Counted from the stretch's first letter, positions 36,634 through 47,266 are shown. The stretch: 49,312 nt of DNA from an uncultured Halieaceae bacterium (GCA_938074045.1 CALJGI010000040.1:1-49312); one strand, 5' to 3'. The notes: a model not told the origin generated them from the letters alone. Made by a program: numbers and translations.

Positions 36634-38275
36634 ATACGCTTTCCTTGAATGGCTGCAGGCCGATCCGGCGGTAGGTGTCCAGAAACGGTTCATCCTCTGT
36701 ACGATGATTCAGGTAGGTGTCTATGATCTTGCCAATAACCTCTGGCATGTCCTCCTGTGCAAAGGCAGGGCCCAGAATTTTACCGAGCGACGCATCCTTG
36801 CCCTGATTGCCACCCAGGCTGACCTGATAGAACTCCTGGCCTTTCTTGTCCACGCCGAGAATGCCTATATGGCCAACGTGATGATGGCCACAGGCGTTCA
36901 TGCAGCCTGAAATATTGAGGTCTATAGGTCCTAGGTCATAGAGGTAGTCCAGGTTGTCAAAGCGCGTCTGAATGGCCTCTGCAATTGGGATGGACTTGGC
37001 ATTGGCAAGAGCGCAGAAATCGCCACCGGGGCAGCAGATAATATCTGTCAGGTAGCCAATGTTAGGCGTCGCCAGACCCAGTGCCGACAGTTTCAGCCAG
37101 AGCTCATGCAGCGCCGAGTGTTCTACATCGGCCAACACCATGTTTTGCTGGTGTGTTGTCCTGATCTCGCCAAATGAGTATTGATCTGCCAGGTCCGCGA
37201 TTGCTTCCAATTGTTTATCCGTCAAATCGCCCGGCGCGTACCCCGTGGCTTTGAGTGACAAATTGACAATCTGGTAGCCAGGGACGCGGTGGGGCAGGGT
37301 ATTCCGATCCAGCCATCGGGCAAATGCCAGGTCTAAGTCGCGCTGCGTTGCCACAGCGGGCTTCGAATCTTCAAACTTTTTGTAGCCGGGGCTAGTAAAG
37401 AATCCCTTGCAACGCTCCAACTCCGCCTCGGTCAAGGTCGCGGGGCCATCCCTTATAACGTCCCACTCTTCCTCAACTCGCGACCGAAAAGCCTCGATAC
37501 CCATAGCTTTCACCAGGATCTTGATGCGGGCTTTGTACTTATTGTCCCGGCGACCGTGCTGATTGTAGACGCGTAGAATGGACTCAAGATAAGTCAGTAG
37601 ATGTTGCCACTCGAGAAAGGGATGGATCTCCTGGCCTATCATGGGGGTGCGGCCCAGGCCACCGCCGACCAGAACCCGAAAGCCGGGCGTACCACCGCTA
37701 TCCAGTAATAATTCCAGCCCGATATCGTGATTGTGCATGGCTGCACGATCAGCCTCAGAGCCGCAAACCGCAATCTTGAACTTACGGGGCAGAAATGCGA
37801 ATTCCGGGTGAAATGTCGACCACTGGCGAATGATTTCACACCAGGGCCGGGGGTCTTCCAGTTCGTCCGCGGCAACGCCGGCAAACTGGTCAGTAGTGGT
37901 ATTGCGAATACAGTTGCCACTGGTCTGGATGGCATGCATTTGCACCGATGCCAGTTCTTCAAGAATATCAGGGGTGTCACTCAGCATAGGCCAGTTGATC
38001 TGAATATTCTGACGAGTGCTGATGTGCACGTAGCCCTTATCGTAACGTCGGGAGATGTCGGCGACCTTCCGCAGTTGTGTGCTGTTAAGCAAGCCATAGG
38101 GTACGGCGATGCGCAGCATGGGCGCCAGGCGTTGCACATACAGGCCATTTTGCAAACGTAGCGGCAAAAACTGCGCTTCGGTGAGTTCACCGGCAAGAAA
38201 ACGTCTGGTTTGATCTCTATACTGGGCAACGCGTTCGTCCACCAGGCGTTGATCATATTGGTCATACACGTACAT
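36617..38275 (-). CDS. cysI: assimilatory sulfite reductase (siroheme, 4Fe-4S)
   Basis: This 552-residue cytosolic hemoprotein reduces sulfite to sulfide with six electrons for cysteine synthesis. The two ferredoxin-like halves show QNGLYVQRLAPMLRIAVPYG and YDKGYVHISTRQNIQINW; the Fe-S/siroheme cysteines are in IICCPGGDFCALANAKS and SGCMNACGHHHVGHIG. It takes electrons from ferredoxin or an unlinked NADPH flavoprotein, since no cysJ is near. Nitrite reductases share this fold, but the DUF934 partner favours sulfite. The gene starts a five-gene minus-strand run ending in rraA. Confidence 0.93.
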   Translation of the reverse strand: MYVYDQYDQRLVDERVAQYRDQTRRFLAGELTEAQFLPLRLQNGLYVQRLAPMLRIAVPYGLLNSTQLRKVADISRRYDKGYVHISTRQNIQINWPMLSDTPDILEELASVQMHAIQTSGNCIRNTTTDQFAGVAADELEDPRPWCEIIRQWSTFHPEFAFLPRKFKIAVCGSEADRAAMHNHDIGLELLLDSGGTPGFRVLVGGGLGRTPMIGQEIHPFLEWQHLLTYLESILRVYNQHGRRDNKYKARIKILVKAMGIEAFRSRVEEEWDVIRDGPATLTEAELERCKGFFTSPGYKKFEDSKPAVATQRDLDLAFARWLDRNTLPHRVPGYQIVNLSLKATGYAPGDLTDKQLEAIADLADQYSFGEIRTTHQQNMVLADVEHSALHELWLKLSALGLATPNIGYLTDIICCPGGDFCALANAKSIPIAEAIQTRFDNLDYLYDLGPIDLNISGCMNACGHHHVGHIGILGVDKKGQEFYQVSLGGNQGKDASLGKILGPAFAQEDMPEVIGKIIDTYLNHRTEDEPFLDTYRRIGLQPFKESVYAEAN

Positions 38276-38423
38276 TAGGTGTGGTCCGTGTCAGTACTGC
38301 GGTTCCGCCAGAATACGCGGGGGAACATTCATTTTTGAGGGGCGCTACGATAGCAGAAATAGACCTGCTCATACATCTTCCCTAGGCAGCTGTTTAGTCC
38401 AATTTTTGCCATCGTTATAAACT

Positions 38424-38450
38424 TTGAACATATAGAGGAACTGCTATAAT
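38424..38450 (+). promoter_or_regulatory. strong promoter of the 40-residue membrane protein
   Basis: A perfect TATAAT (38445-38450) lies 15 bases after TTGAAC (38424-38429), or 16 bases after TTTGAA one base to the left. The start point would be near 38457, giving a leader of about 25 nt to the small gene at 38482. Confidence 0.7.
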
Positions 38451-38481
38451 GCGCGCCCTCACCAACACAAACGAGGTTGCC

Positions 38482-38604
38482 ATGTCTACAACAGAGGATA
38501 TTAAAAATCCCCACGCCAATGACAGCAAGGTTGACGCCATTGCAGCGGTTGCGGTTATCGCGATTATTGTCACCACCCTCATATATTGGCTCAACGGCAT
38601 GTAG
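38482..38604 (+). CDS. 40-residue single-pass membrane protein, function unknown
   Basis: The frame ATG 38482 to TAG 38604 encodes MSTTEDIKNPHANDSK, then one hydrophobic helix (AIAAVAVIAIIVTTLIYWL), ending NGM. GAGG lies 6 bases before the ATG and a strong sigma-70 promoter 30 bases upstream, so it is very likely expressed. It stands alone between the divergent cysI and the convergent DUF2970 gene. I do not recognise the family. The short polar N terminus and helix fit a small protein that joins a membrane complex. Confidence 0.75.
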   Translation: MSTTEDIKNPHANDSKVDAIAAVAVIAIIVTTLIYWLNGM

Positions 38605-38625
38605 GGCCGCCTTCAGTTGGGATTG

Positions 38626-38856
38626 TCAGTGCAGTACGAGCTGGACAACGCTGTATATTCCCAGCAGAAAAAAGACTGTGAAAATGATGCCAGCGGCCAT
38701 AAAGTAACCGAATTTCCCGTGTTGAAAGTCGCGTTCACGATTTTTGCTGCTTTGCACGCCAAATGCTGCGGCGAAGGCGCTACCCAGCGCCTGCCAGAAA
38801 TCGGGAGGCCGGTTCACCTCAGCTTGATCTGCATCATGCTGTTGCTCTTCTGTCAT
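38626..38856 (-). CDS. DUF2970 small membrane protein
   Basis: A 76-residue protein with the DUF2970 pattern: [37 protein letters not shown], then a hydrophobic helix ([19 protein letters not shown]). It has one membrane segment at the C terminus and an acidic N terminus. Its ATG overlaps the metH stop by four bases, so it is translationally coupled to methionine synthase. Role unknown. Confidence 0.83.
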   Translation of the reverse strand: MTEEQQHDADQAEVNRPPDFWQALGSAFAAAFGVQSSKNRERDFQHGKFGYFMAAGIIFTVFFLLGIYSVVQLVLH

Positions 38857-41800
38857 GAATAGGCAAGGTTCGGTTTAAGCCAACGCTCAATTTCGCTGCA
38901 GTCAGTTTGTTTGCGCTGCGCCAATGATTCTACCTGATCCCTTTCGATTTGACCGACCGCAAAGTATTTTGATTGAGGGTGCGAATAATAGAATCCACTT
39001 ACGGCGGCAGCAGGAGACATGGCGAAGCTCTCTGACAGGGTGATGCCGATGTTTTTCTCTGCATCCAGTAACCGGAATAACGTCGCTTTCTCGGTATGAT
39101 CCGGGCAGGCAGGGTAACCCGGGGCAGGCCGAATACCCCGATAGCGTTCACGAATCAATTCATCGTTGTCAAAATTCTCATCCGGGGCATAGCCCCAGAA
39201 TTCTCTCCGCACGCGCCGATGCATATGCTCGGCGAAGCTTTCTGCCAGACGATCTGCCAGCGCTTTGAGGAGAATAGAGTTGTAGTCATCGTGTTCACGC
39301 TCAAATTTTTCCGCCAGCGCTGCCACGCCGAATCCGGTGCTGACCGCAAAACCACCTATATAATCAGCGAGTCCACTGCCTTTGCAGGCAATAAAATCGG
39401 CAAGGGAAAAGTTGGGCGCATCACCGGGCTTATCTGTTTGTTGCCGCAAGTGATGCAGATGAGCGATAACCTCTTCTCGTGATTCATCCGCGTACACTGC
39501 AATATCATCGGCACCATGGCGATTGGCTGGCCAGAATCCGATTACAGCACGCGCGTGCAGCCAATCTTCCTCAACGATCTGTTTCAACATGGCCTGGGCG
39601 TCATCGTAAAGTTGACGTGCCGCTTGGCCGACAACCTCATCATCCAAGATGCGCGGATACTTGCCTGCCAACTCCCAGGTAATAAAAAATGGTGTCCAAT
39701 CGATGGTTTCTATCAATTCTTCAATGGGATAGTCATCAAAAATTTTCACGCCGGTAAATGACGGAGCCGGGGGTGTGTAGTCTTCCCACTCGATGGCTAT
39801 CCGATTGTCTACCGCCTCGGCATAGCTGAGATAGCTTTTCCCGGCGCTGCGGCGGGCGTGGCGCTCCCTGATTTTCGCGTACTCGGTAGATGCACTCTCA
39901 AACAAGCCTGGCTTGGTCTCAGGGTTGGCCAGTTGGGCAGCAACAGAAACGCTGCGCGATGCGTCGGCGACGTATAGGGTGACGTCATTCTGATATTCTG
40001 GCTCAATCTTGACAGCTGTATGAGCTTTGGATGTGGTGGCGCCACCAATCAAAAGGGGGATGTTAAAGCCCTGTCGCTGCATTTCACTGGCCACATGCGC
40101 CATTTCATCCAGCGAAGGCGTAATGAGACCGCTGAGGCCGATGATGTCTGCGTTTAGCTCCCGGGCCTTGCTCAGAATTTCTTCGCAGGGGACCATTACG
40201 CCCAGATCCACTACTTCGAAGTTATTGCACTGCAGTACCACGCCCACAATATTTTTGCCGATGTCGTGCACATCCCCCTTAACCGTCGCCATAAGAATGG
40301 TGCCATTGCTGTTATTGCCACCGGATTTTTCTGCCTCGATAAAGGGCTGTAAATGCGCCACGGCCTGCTTCATAACGCGGGCACTTTTTACCACCTGAGG
40401 CAGAAACATTTTTCCCGCGCCGAATAAATCGCCGACTACATTCATACCATCCATGAGTGGGCCTTCGATTACCTCTAATGGTTTGTCAACGCTCAGTCTG
40501 GCTTCCTCGGTATCCTCGATGATATTCGCATTGAGGCCCTTTACCAGGGCGTGTTGCAGGCGTTGTTCCACGGGTAGTTCTCGCCAGCTTAGGTCTTCAC
40601 CCCTGGCCGTTGTGGTTGCACCATGCCGATAGCTTTCCGCAAGTTCCAGCAGCCGTTCGGTAGCGTCGGCGTGTCGATTCAATACCACGTCTTCCACCAG
40701 AACACGAAGATCATCGGGCAATTCATCGTAAACAGCCAGCTGCCCAGCATTGACGATACCCATGTCGAGACCCGCGAGTATGGCATGGTACAAGAACACT
40801 GAATGGATGGCTTCACGCACCGGGTTATTGCCGCGGAATGAAAACGATACGTTGCTGACGCCGCCGGAAACTCTCGCGCCAGGAAGGTTTTGTTTTATCC
40901 AGCGGGTGGCCTCGATAAAGTCTACGGCGTAGTTGTTGTGCTCCTCGATACCCGTTGCGATGGCGAAGATATTGGGGTCGAAAATGATGTCTTCTGGATT
41001 AAAATTCAGTTGGTCCCGCAACAGGTCATAGGAGCGTTTACAGATTTCTATCTTGCGGTCAAACGTATCAGCCTGACCCTCTTCGTCGAAGGCCATGACC
41101 ACTACCGCTGCGCCATAGCGCTGGCACAGGCGGGCTTTTTCGATGAACTGTTCCTCACCTTCTTTCAGGCTTATTGAATTTACCACCGACTTACCCTGGA
41201 TACGCTTCAGACCGGATTCAATGATTTCCCACTTCGAGGAATCGATCATGATAGGAACGCGGCAGATGTCGGGTTCTCCAGCCAGAAGGTTCAGGAATGT
41301 GATTGTCGCCTGCTCGGAATCGAGCATGCCTTCATCCATGTTGATATCAATGATCTGGGCGCCTTCCTCGACCTGCTGTCGGGCGACGTCCAGTGCCTCA
41401 TCGAATTCTCCGGCGATGATCAGCCGTTTAAAACGGGCAGAGCCGGTGACATTGCAGCGCTCGCCGACGTTGACAAAGAGTGAATCAGAGTTGATGTGAA
41501 AAGGTTCAAGTCCGCTTAGTTGGCAGGCTGCGCGCTTTTGAGGCAGGGCGCGTGGTTGCTGCCCTGATACCGCCTCAGCGATTGCTTTGATATGTGCCGG
41601 CGTTGTTCCACAGCAGCCGCCGACTATATTGAGAAAGCCGCGTTCTGCAAATTCCTCCAGGTCCTCGCCCATGTCTTCTGGCGTTTCATCGTATTCCCCA
41701 AAAGCATTAGGTAGGCCCGCATTAAAGTGCCCACTGAAATAACAATCCGCCGCCTGTGCGAGTTCTTCAACAAAGGGACGCACTTCCTTGAACCGGCGAC

Positions 41801-42554
41801 CACAGTTGGTGCCAGCCACAAGAGGTCGCGCATGTGCAATTGAGTTCCAGAAAGCTGTCGGATTCTGTCCAGATAAAATACGGCCACTGATATCTGGAAA
41901 TGTCACAGATATCATCAGGGGTACTTCACGCTCAACGGCTGCAAAGGATTCCTGAATCGCAAAAATCGCCGCCTTCGCATTAAGCGTGTCAAATATGGTT
42001 TCAATCATGAGCGCGTCGACATTACCCCTCAGCAACGCGCAGGCTGCTTGAAAGTAATCTTTCGTCAGCGTATCGAAATCGATATTTCTGGCGGCAGGGT
42101 CATTAACATCCGGGGATATGGATGCAGTGCGGGGTGTGGGTCCCAATACACCAGCAACAAACAGTGGACGATCTACCTGTCTTTCCTGCCGAAATTCTGC
42201 AACTGCCTGTGCTGCAATTCGCGCTCCTTGCTCATTGATCTGAGAACAGTGCTTTTGTAATCCGTAGTCGCTCTGTGCCACTGCGGTCGCGTTAAATGTG
42301 TTGGTGGTAATAATGTCGGCCCCAGCCTCCAGGTAAGCCCTGTGTATATCGATGATGACATCAGGGCGGGTCAGGCAGAGAATATCATTGTTGCCACGCA
42401 GTTCCTGTCCATGGTCGGCAAAGTGGGTGCCGCGGAAGTCCTGTTCCACTAACTTGCGACTTTGAATCATGGTACCCATAGCACCATCCATAACCAGAAT
42501 CCGCTGCCGTAATGCGAGTTCCAGAGTGGTGTTTGATGATGTCTTTACGTCCAT
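38853..42554 (-). CDS. metH: cobalamin-dependent methionine synthase
   Basis: The 1233-residue enzyme transfers a methyl group from 5-methyltetrahydrofolate through cobalamin to homocysteine. All four modules are present: the homocysteine domain with zinc cysteines in VAGTNCGRR and [10 protein letters not shown]; the pterin-binding domain ([26 protein letters not shown]); the B12 domain with the lower-ligand histidine in [12 protein letters not shown] and [13 protein letters not shown]; and the AdoMet reactivation domain ([12 protein letters not shown]). E. coli MetH has 1227 residues. ATG 42552-42554 begins [12 protein letters not shown]. The gene has a likely operator-overlapped promoter and carries DUF2970 behind it. 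Confidence 0.98.
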   Translation of the reverse strand: MDVKTSSNTTLELALRQRILVMDGAMGTMIQSRKLVEQDFRGTHFADHGQELRGNNDILCLTRPDVIIDIHRAYLEAGADIITTNTFNATAVAQSDYGLQKHCSQINEQGARIAAQAVAEFRQERQVDRPLFVAGVLGPTPRTASISPDVNDPAARNIDFDTLTKDYFQAACALLRGNVDALMIETIFDTLNAKAAIFAIQESFAAVEREVPLMISVTFPDISGRILSGQNPTAFWNSIAHARPLVAGTNCGRRFKEVRPFVEELAQAADCYFSGHFNAGLPNAFGEYDETPEDMGEDLEEFAERGFLNIVGGCCGTTPAHIKAIAEAVSGQQPRALPQKRAACQLSGLEPFHINSDSLFVNVGERCNVTGSARFKRLIIAGEFDEALDVARQQVEEGAQIIDINMDEGMLDSEQATITFLNLLAGEPDICRVPIMIDSSKWEIIESGLKRIQGKSVVNSISLKEGEEQFIEKARLCQRYGAAVVVMAFDEEGQADTFDRKIEICKRSYDLLRDQLNFNPEDIIFDPNIFAIATGIEEHNNYAVDFIEATRWIKQNLPGARVSGGVSNVSFSFRGNNPVREAIHSVFLYHAILAGLDMGIVNAGQLAVYDELPDDLRVLVEDVVLNRHADATERLLELAESYRHGATTTARGEDLSWRELPVEQRLQHALVKGLNANIIEDTEEARLSVDKPLEVIEGPLMDGMNVVGDLFGAGKMFLPQVVKSARVMKQAVAHLQPFIEAEKSGGNNSNGTILMATVKGDVHDIGKNIVGVVLQCNNFEVVDLGVMVPCEEILSKARELNADIIGLSGLITPSLDEMAHVASEMQRQGFNIPLLIGGATTSKAHTAVKIEPEYQNDVTLYVADASRSVSVAAQLANPETKPGLFESASTEYAKIRERHARRSAGKSYLSYAEAVDNRIAIEWEDYTPPAPSFTGVKIFDDYPIEELIETIDWTPFFITWELAGKYPRILDDEVVGQAARQLYDDAQAMLKQIVEEDWLHARAVIGFWPANRHGADDIAVYADESREEVIAHLHHLRQQTDKPGDAPNFSLADFIACKGSGLADYIGGFAVSTGFGVAALAEKFEREHDDYNSILLKALADRLAESFAEHMHRRVRREFWGYAPDENFDNDELIRERYRGIRPAPGYPACPDHTEKATLFRLLDAEKNIGITLSESFAMSPAAAVSGFYYSHPQSKYFAVGQIERDQVESLAQRKQTDCSEIERWLKPNLAYS

Positions 42555-42618
42555 GCGGGTGTGTAGTCCTTACCGTCTGTAAACAAGTTGCTGGAATCCC
42601 TACCAGCCCATGGCGCCG

Positions 42619-42660
42619 AGTCTAGCAGAGCTGAGAACCTATATCAAAATATATTGATAT
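42619..42660 (-). promoter_or_regulatory. metH promoter with overlapping AT-rich palindromic operator
   Basis: On the minus strand TTGATA (42642-42647) and TAGACT (42619-42624) are separated by 17 bases, a good sigma-70 promoter about 60 bases before the metH start codon. The -35 box lies inside an inverted repeat ATATCAA-N6-TTGATAT (42641-42660) with both 7-base arms perfect. A repressor bound there would block RNA polymerase. Repeats of this kind are typical of ArsR-family regulators; SahR, an ArsR-type regulator of the methionine cycle, is a candidate, but the assignment is inference. Confidence 0.6.
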
Positions 42661-42768
42661 AGATATTCCTGTAATCATTTGATACACAATACGAGCTCTC
42701 GGGTTAGAATACCGGTCTCGCTAATCGACTCGCAATTTATAAACGGCAGCACCCAGACAGGACATAGC

Positions 42769-43347
42769 ATGGTTACCATCACCGAATCTGCCCAGGAGTA
42801 TCTGGTCGAACTGTTATCCAAACAGGATGGCGTCAAAGGCATACGCGTATTTATTAATCATCCCGGCACCCCCCGGGCAGAGACATGTATAGCCTATTGC
42901 CGCGAAGACGATGATATTGGAGCGGACGAACAGGTTGATTATGCCAAATTCAGTGCTTGGTTTGACGCTCCCAGCTTGCCCTATCTGGAGGATGCGCTTG
43001 TGGATTATGCCAGCGACCGCATGGGTGGCCAACTGACCATAAAGGCGCCCAACGCGAAACTACCCAGAGTCGACGAGAACAGCTCCATCGAAGACCGGAT
43101 TAACTACGTGCTATACAACGAGGTGAATCCAGGACTCGCCGCACATGGCGGCGAAGTCAGTCTGATGGAGGTTGTGGACGGCGAAATTGCCATCCTGCAG
43201 TTTGGCGGCGGCTGTCAGGGCTGCGGCATGGTGGATCTCACGCTCAAGGATGGCGTTGAAAAGACCCTGCTGGAACAGTTGCCGCAGCTCAAAGCTGTGC
43301 GCGATATTACCGATCACAGCGATCGCAGTCAGGCGTATTACACCTGA
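42769..43347 (+). CDS. nfuA: Fe-S biogenesis protein NfuA
   Basis: This 192-residue carrier delivers 4Fe-4S clusters to target enzymes, especially under oxidative stress or iron shortage. The N-terminal A-type-like domain has lost the full cysteine set (Cys40 and Cys44 remain); the C-terminal Nfu domain has the cluster ligands Cys149 and Cys152 in [11 protein letters not shown]. Length and cysteine positions equal those of E. coli NfuA (191 residues). I start at ATG 42769 with AGGA before it; the frame is open 30 codons further upstream without a signal. Stops of nfuA and the DAHP synthase face each other, 20 bases apart. Confidence 0.95.
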   Translation: MVTITESAQEYLVELLSKQDGVKGIRVFINHPGTPRAETCIAYCREDDDIGADEQVDYAKFSAWFDAPSLPYLEDALVDYASDRMGGQLTIKAPNAKLPRVDENSSIEDRINYVLYNEVNPGLAAHGGEVSLMEVVDGEIAILQFGGGCQGCGMVDLTLKDGVEKTLLEQLPQLKAVRDITDHSDRSQAYYT

Positions 43348-43367
43348 AGCAACGCTTGCGCCTCTCA

Positions 43368-44447
43368 TCACACCAGACGTTTGCGCTTCGGTAGAATAGG
43401 GCGCAGACGCTCAGCCATCTGCAGCAGGGTCCCTTCTGTTGTTTCCCAGTCAATACAGCCATCAGTGACCGAGACGCCATACTTGAGGTCGGCGGGGTCT
43501 GAGGGGATGGACTGATTGCCGGCGTGTATATGGCTTTCAATCATCAATGCAATAATGGATTGATTACCTTCCAGAATCTGATTGGCGATATTTTCTGCTA
43601 CAAGCGGCTGCAGTTCCGGGCGTTTACTGGAATTCGCGTGGCTGCAATCGACCATAATATTAAGGGGCAGACCAGCCGCAGCCAGCTCATCCTCACAGAG
43701 TTTTACGTGCAGTGAATCGTAGTTTGGGCCACCACTGCCACCGCGCAGTACTGTGTGTGCGTGGGGATTGCCGCGCGTGTGAATAACCGCCGTCTGACCA
43801 CTGTAATTCATACCCAGAAAGCGGTGCGGGTGCCGCGCTGACCCCAGGGCATTAATGGCGACTCCCAGACCGCCATCGGTACCGTTTTTGAAGCCAACGG
43901 CACAGGAGAGGCCACTGGCCAGTTCCCGGTGGGTCTGCGACTCCGTGGTGCGGGCGCCAATGGCCGACCAACTGATGCAATCCTGCAAGTACTGGGGCGA
44001 GATCGGATCCAGCGCTTCGGTGGAACAGGGCAGTCCCAACTCGCCAATATCGAGTAACAGACGTCTTCCTATATGGAGACCTTCCTCAATACGAAAAGAG
44101 TCATCGAGATAGGGGTCATTGATCAGACCTTTCCAGCCCACCGTGGTGCGCGGCTTTTCGAAATACGCCCGCATAACGAGAAACAGGGAATCGGAGACCT
44201 TTTCGCTCAGGGCCTGCAGACGACGGGCATAATCCATCGCTGCGTTGGTATCATGAATAGAGCAGGGGCCCACCACCACGAACAGGCGATGGTCCTTGCC
44301 GTCCAGGATATTACGAATGCTGTCTCTGCCACGGGTAACAGTAGACATGGCCGCAGCCGACAGGGGAAGTCTTGATTTCAGTTCAGAGGGCGTCAGCAAA
44401 ACATCCTGACTTTCGACATTGAGGTTCTCTACAACAGCTTGTGACAT
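43368..44447 (-). CDS. aroG: 3-deoxy-7-phosphoheptulonate (DAHP) synthase, class I
   Basis: A 359-residue enzyme that joins phosphoenolpyruvate and erythrose 4-phosphate, the entry to aromatic amino acids. VVVGPCSIHD (metal Cys), MRAYFEKPRTTVGWKGLINDP, SARHPHRFLG, RGGSGGPNYD, and DCSHANSSKRPELQ are the expected active-site pieces. The aroF/G/H type is clear, but the feedback amino acid cannot be read with confidence. ATG 44447. It is divergent from the nuclease gene, with about 130 bases between. Confidence 0.93.
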   Translation of the reverse strand: MSQAVVENLNVESQDVLLTPSELKSRLPLSAAAMSTVTRGRDSIRNILDGKDHRLFVVVGPCSIHDTNAAMDYARRLQALSEKVSDSLFLVMRAYFEKPRTTVGWKGLINDPYLDDSFRIEEGLHIGRRLLLDIGELGLPCSTEALDPISPQYLQDCISWSAIGARTTESQTHRELASGLSCAVGFKNGTDGGLGVAINALGSARHPHRFLGMNYSGQTAVIHTRGNPHAHTVLRGGSGGPNYDSLHVKLCEDELAAAGLPLNIMVDCSHANSSKRPELQPLVAENIANQILEGNQSIIALMIESHIHAGNQSIPSDPADLKYGVSVTDGCIDWETTEGTLLQMAERLRPILPKRKRLV

Positions 44448-44578
44448 ACTAGTTCGACTACCGGATTGTTTCGTTGCAAGGCGCGCATTCTACCGTAAGC
44501 AGGTCCGGCAGTGGGGGTTGCGTAAATTTTTCACATCTGAGGTTTTTGAACAGAAGTTGGGATGGGTATCGATACACA

Positions 44579-47266
44579 GTGACATCGACAGAAGGACACG
44601 CGGAAATCAGCGGTAGGCTGCTCTACGATGTAGGGGAATTGGTTGCCCAGGTAGAGGCAGGTTATACCCTGCTAACTCCCAATCGAAGGCTGGCGCTGCA
44701 TATCCGAAACGGCTTGGCCGCCCGGCATCTCGCTGCCGGAGAAACCGCCTGGCAACCAGCCAAAGTGCTGCCGCTGGATGCATGGCTGGAGCAGCGTTGG
44801 CTGAATCTTTGCCACCAGCAACCGCAAGCAAACAGAGGTCTGCACCGGGTAACACGGGCGGAGAACGACGAGCTCTGGCGACAGGTTGTGCGAGTGTCAG
44901 GTGCTGGTCAGCGCTTATTACAAACCGATCGTGCCGCCCAACTGGCCGCGAAGGCCTATGAAACGCTGTTACAGTGGCAGGTTGAGCCCCTGGGCGCCAG
45001 CGAGTATTTCCACTTCAGCGAGGATGGTGCGGTGTTTCTCGCCTGGGTCAAAGATTTCGAAAAACTGTGCGTGGCTCGTTCGCTGATCACATCTGAACAG
45101 TGTACGGGCAGGCTTCTCGACGCAGCGGCTGATCTGGCTGGCGAGAAGCTGATGCTAATTGAAATGGAGGATATCCCGCCGCTACATGCGGCTGTAATTG
45201 CACAGGCTGATCCACAGATGGTTCATCACCGCGCCGTCCACAACATTGCGGCAAGCCAAATACTGGCCTGCCCATCCGAAGATGCTGAAATTTATGCGGC
45301 CGCGCATTGGGCACGACGTTGCGTCGCAGAAGATGTATCCGGCAGCAAGACCGTCGGTGTACTGATGCCGGAGTTGACTCGGCAGCGGGATCGGGTGGAA
45401 CGTATCTTTAACGAGGTATTCGATCCGGATATTCTGCGACTTGCCGATCCAGACTATCAATCGCCATTTAATTTTTCTGCGTCAACCTCCCTGGCCGATG
45501 CCCCTGTAATTAAAATCGCTCTTGCACTGCTGAGTCTCCTGCAAGACCCAGTTGACAGACATACACTGACCGCACTGCTATATACCCGTTTTTGTTGTCA
45601 TTCTGACGCTGACTACGATCGCAGGGTCTCCGTTAGCAAGCGATTACATGAACAATTGCGTGAGCAATTGGATGGCGACACAGTGCGCTTTCTCCTGCTG
45701 GATGCAACGGATAAACGTCCACCTCTGGCATTGGGTGCCAGACTGCAGCAGGTGTGGAATGATCGCCGCAGAACGCGTCAGCTGAGCGCGGCGGAATGGG
45801 CGATGTACATCTGGGAAGTACTGTGCGGATTCGGGTGGCCCGGAGAGATTGATGAGCATGACATTGTTCCGGTTGAGCAATTCATTGGCCTGCTGGAACG
45901 ATTTTCATCCTGGCGATCAGTCTATGATCGCATGGGTTTGGGCGCGGCTCTGCAGCTGTTGAAAGGTCAGCTGGAGCAGACCCAATTCCAGGAAAAGTCT
46001 AACAATGCCAGCGTGCAGATCCTGGGAAGGCTGGAGGGGGCAGGGTTGCAGTTCTCAGATCTCTGGTTGACCTCATGTGGCGCCTCCCAGTGGCCAACCC
46101 CCGCAGCGCCGAACCCCTTTATCCCAAATCGATTACAGCGTGAGCTGGATTTGCCACACGGTACGCCAGAACGAGAACTTACCTACTGTGAAGCACTTAC
46201 TCGAGGCTATCTCAATTCAGCGAACGAAGTTGTTTTCAGTTTTGTTACCTCGGTTGACGAGGTGGAGCAGGGCCCGAGTGCGCTTCTAGGCGGAGGTGAA
46301 GTATCTTTCGTGGAGGAGTTTCTTGGCCTCAATGAAGCGGCGCTCTTTCGACGTTACTGGTCTGAACGCGCAGCAGATCTTGTCACGGAGACCGTTGTAG
46401 AGCGGTCGGCTGCGGGTTTGCATCAGTCCGAGGTTCTGCCGGGCGGCGCAGGTCTTATCGAAGCGCAATCAAATTGTGGGTTCCGTGCCTTTGTGCGTTA
46501 TGGACTTGGGGTGGAGGCACTGCCGCAACCGGTGATAGGCCTCTCTGCATTGGAACGCGGCAATCTGGCCCATGATGCGCTACATCGATTCTGGGCCGAC
46601 CTGGATGGGCGGGAGGCACTGTTGGCTCTCACAGAACTGGAGTTGTCGCTTCGTCTCAGGCAAGTTGCATCTGAGTCAGTAAGTGCGCTTCCCTCCTGGC
46701 GAAGAAAAGTGCTGGGCAATACCACCCTGGTGCTTGAACAGGAGCGCTTGGCCATTTTAATGGCTCGTTGGCTGAAGGTTGAAGCAGGGCGGCAGGACTT
46801 TTTGGTTGAAAGCCGTGAATTGTCGCAGGAGCTGAACCTGGGAGGCACCACATTGCGCCTGCGTATTGATCGCGTGGACAGGTTGGCGGACGGTACTCTG
46901 CTATTGATCGATTATAAAACGGGACAATGCGCTATCAGCGATTGGGAGGGCGACCGTCCCCGCAGGCCACAACTGCCACTGTATGCCATAGCCATTGAAG
47001 AGGTCGCTGCGATAGCCTATGGCCGGGTGACCATGGATAAGCCTGCGCTGTTGCTTAAGGAACCGGACCCTGATCACCCCGATGGCCCAGAGACATATTG
47101 GCAAGGTAAGCTCGAGGGCTGGCGTGGCTCCATAACAGCACTGCTCAATGAGTACTTGCAGGGAATTCATCACATCAGACCATTGGAAGGACCGAAGAAA
47201 ACCTGCCAATACTGCGAATATGCTCCGGTTTGCAGAAAACACGAGTGGGAGGGCTCTGATGACTGA
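44579..47266 (+). CDS. AddB-like helicase-fold protein with PD-(D/E)XK nuclease
   Basis: This protein of about 895 residues belongs to the group called probable DNA repair protein / AddB-like. The N-terminal helicase-type half has a degenerate P-loop area (LLTPNRRLALHIRNGL). The C-terminal nuclease half has a Fe-S-type Cys in EAQSNCGFRAF, the His of NLAHDALHRFW, the PD-(D/E)XK core in RIDRVDRLADGTLLLIDYKTG, and CQYCEYAPVC completing four cysteines. Such proteins pair with an AddA-like helicase to resect DNA double-strand breaks. I start at GTG 44579; the frame is open back to 44474 with other possible starts, so the N terminus is uncertain. Its 3' end overlaps the helicase gene by 8 bases. 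Confidence 0.85.
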   Translation: MTSTEGHAEISGRLLYDVGELVAQVEAGYTLLTPNRRLALHIRNGLAARHLAAGETAWQPAKVLPLDAWLEQRWLNLCHQQPQANRGLHRVTRAENDELWRQVVRVSGAGQRLLQTDRAAQLAAKAYETLLQWQVEPLGASEYFHFSEDGAVFLAWVKDFEKLCVARSLITSEQCTGRLLDAAADLAGEKLMLIEMEDIPPLHAAVIAQADPQMVHHRAVHNIAASQILACPSEDAEIYAAAHWARRCVAEDVSGSKTVGVLMPELTRQRDRVERIFNEVFDPDILRLADPDYQSPFNFSASTSLADAPVIKIALALLSLLQDPVDRHTLTALLYTRFCCHSDADYDRRVSVSKRLHEQLREQLDGDTVRFLLLDATDKRPPLALGARLQQVWNDRRRTRQLSAAEWAMYIWEVLCGFGWPGEIDEHDIVPVEQFIGLLERFSSWRSVYDRMGLGAALQLLKGQLEQTQFQEKSNNASVQILGRLEGAGLQFSDLWLTSCGASQWPTPAAPNPFIPNRLQRELDLPHGTPERELTYCEALTRGYLNSANEVVFSFVTSVDEVEQGPSALLGGGEVSFVEEFLGLNEAALFRRYWSERAADLVTETVVERSAAGLHQSEVLPGGAGLIEAQSNCGFRAFVRYGLGVEALPQPVIGLSALERGNLAHDALHRFWADLDGREALLALTELELSLRLRQVASESVSALPSWRRKVLGNTTLVLEQERLAILMARWLKVEAGRQDFLVESRELSQELNLGGTTLRLRIDRVDRLADGTLLLIDYKTGQCAISDWEGDRPRRPQLPLYAIAIEEVAAIAYGRVTMDKPALLLKEPDPDHPDGPETYWQGKLEGWRGSITALLNEYLQGIHHIRPLEGPKKTCQYCEYAPVCRKHEWEGSDD

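Noticed and set aside
42555..42640. SAH or cobalamin riboswitch before metH
   Set aside because: The leader from the predicted start is only about 60 nt and none of the conserved core sequences of these riboswitches is present.
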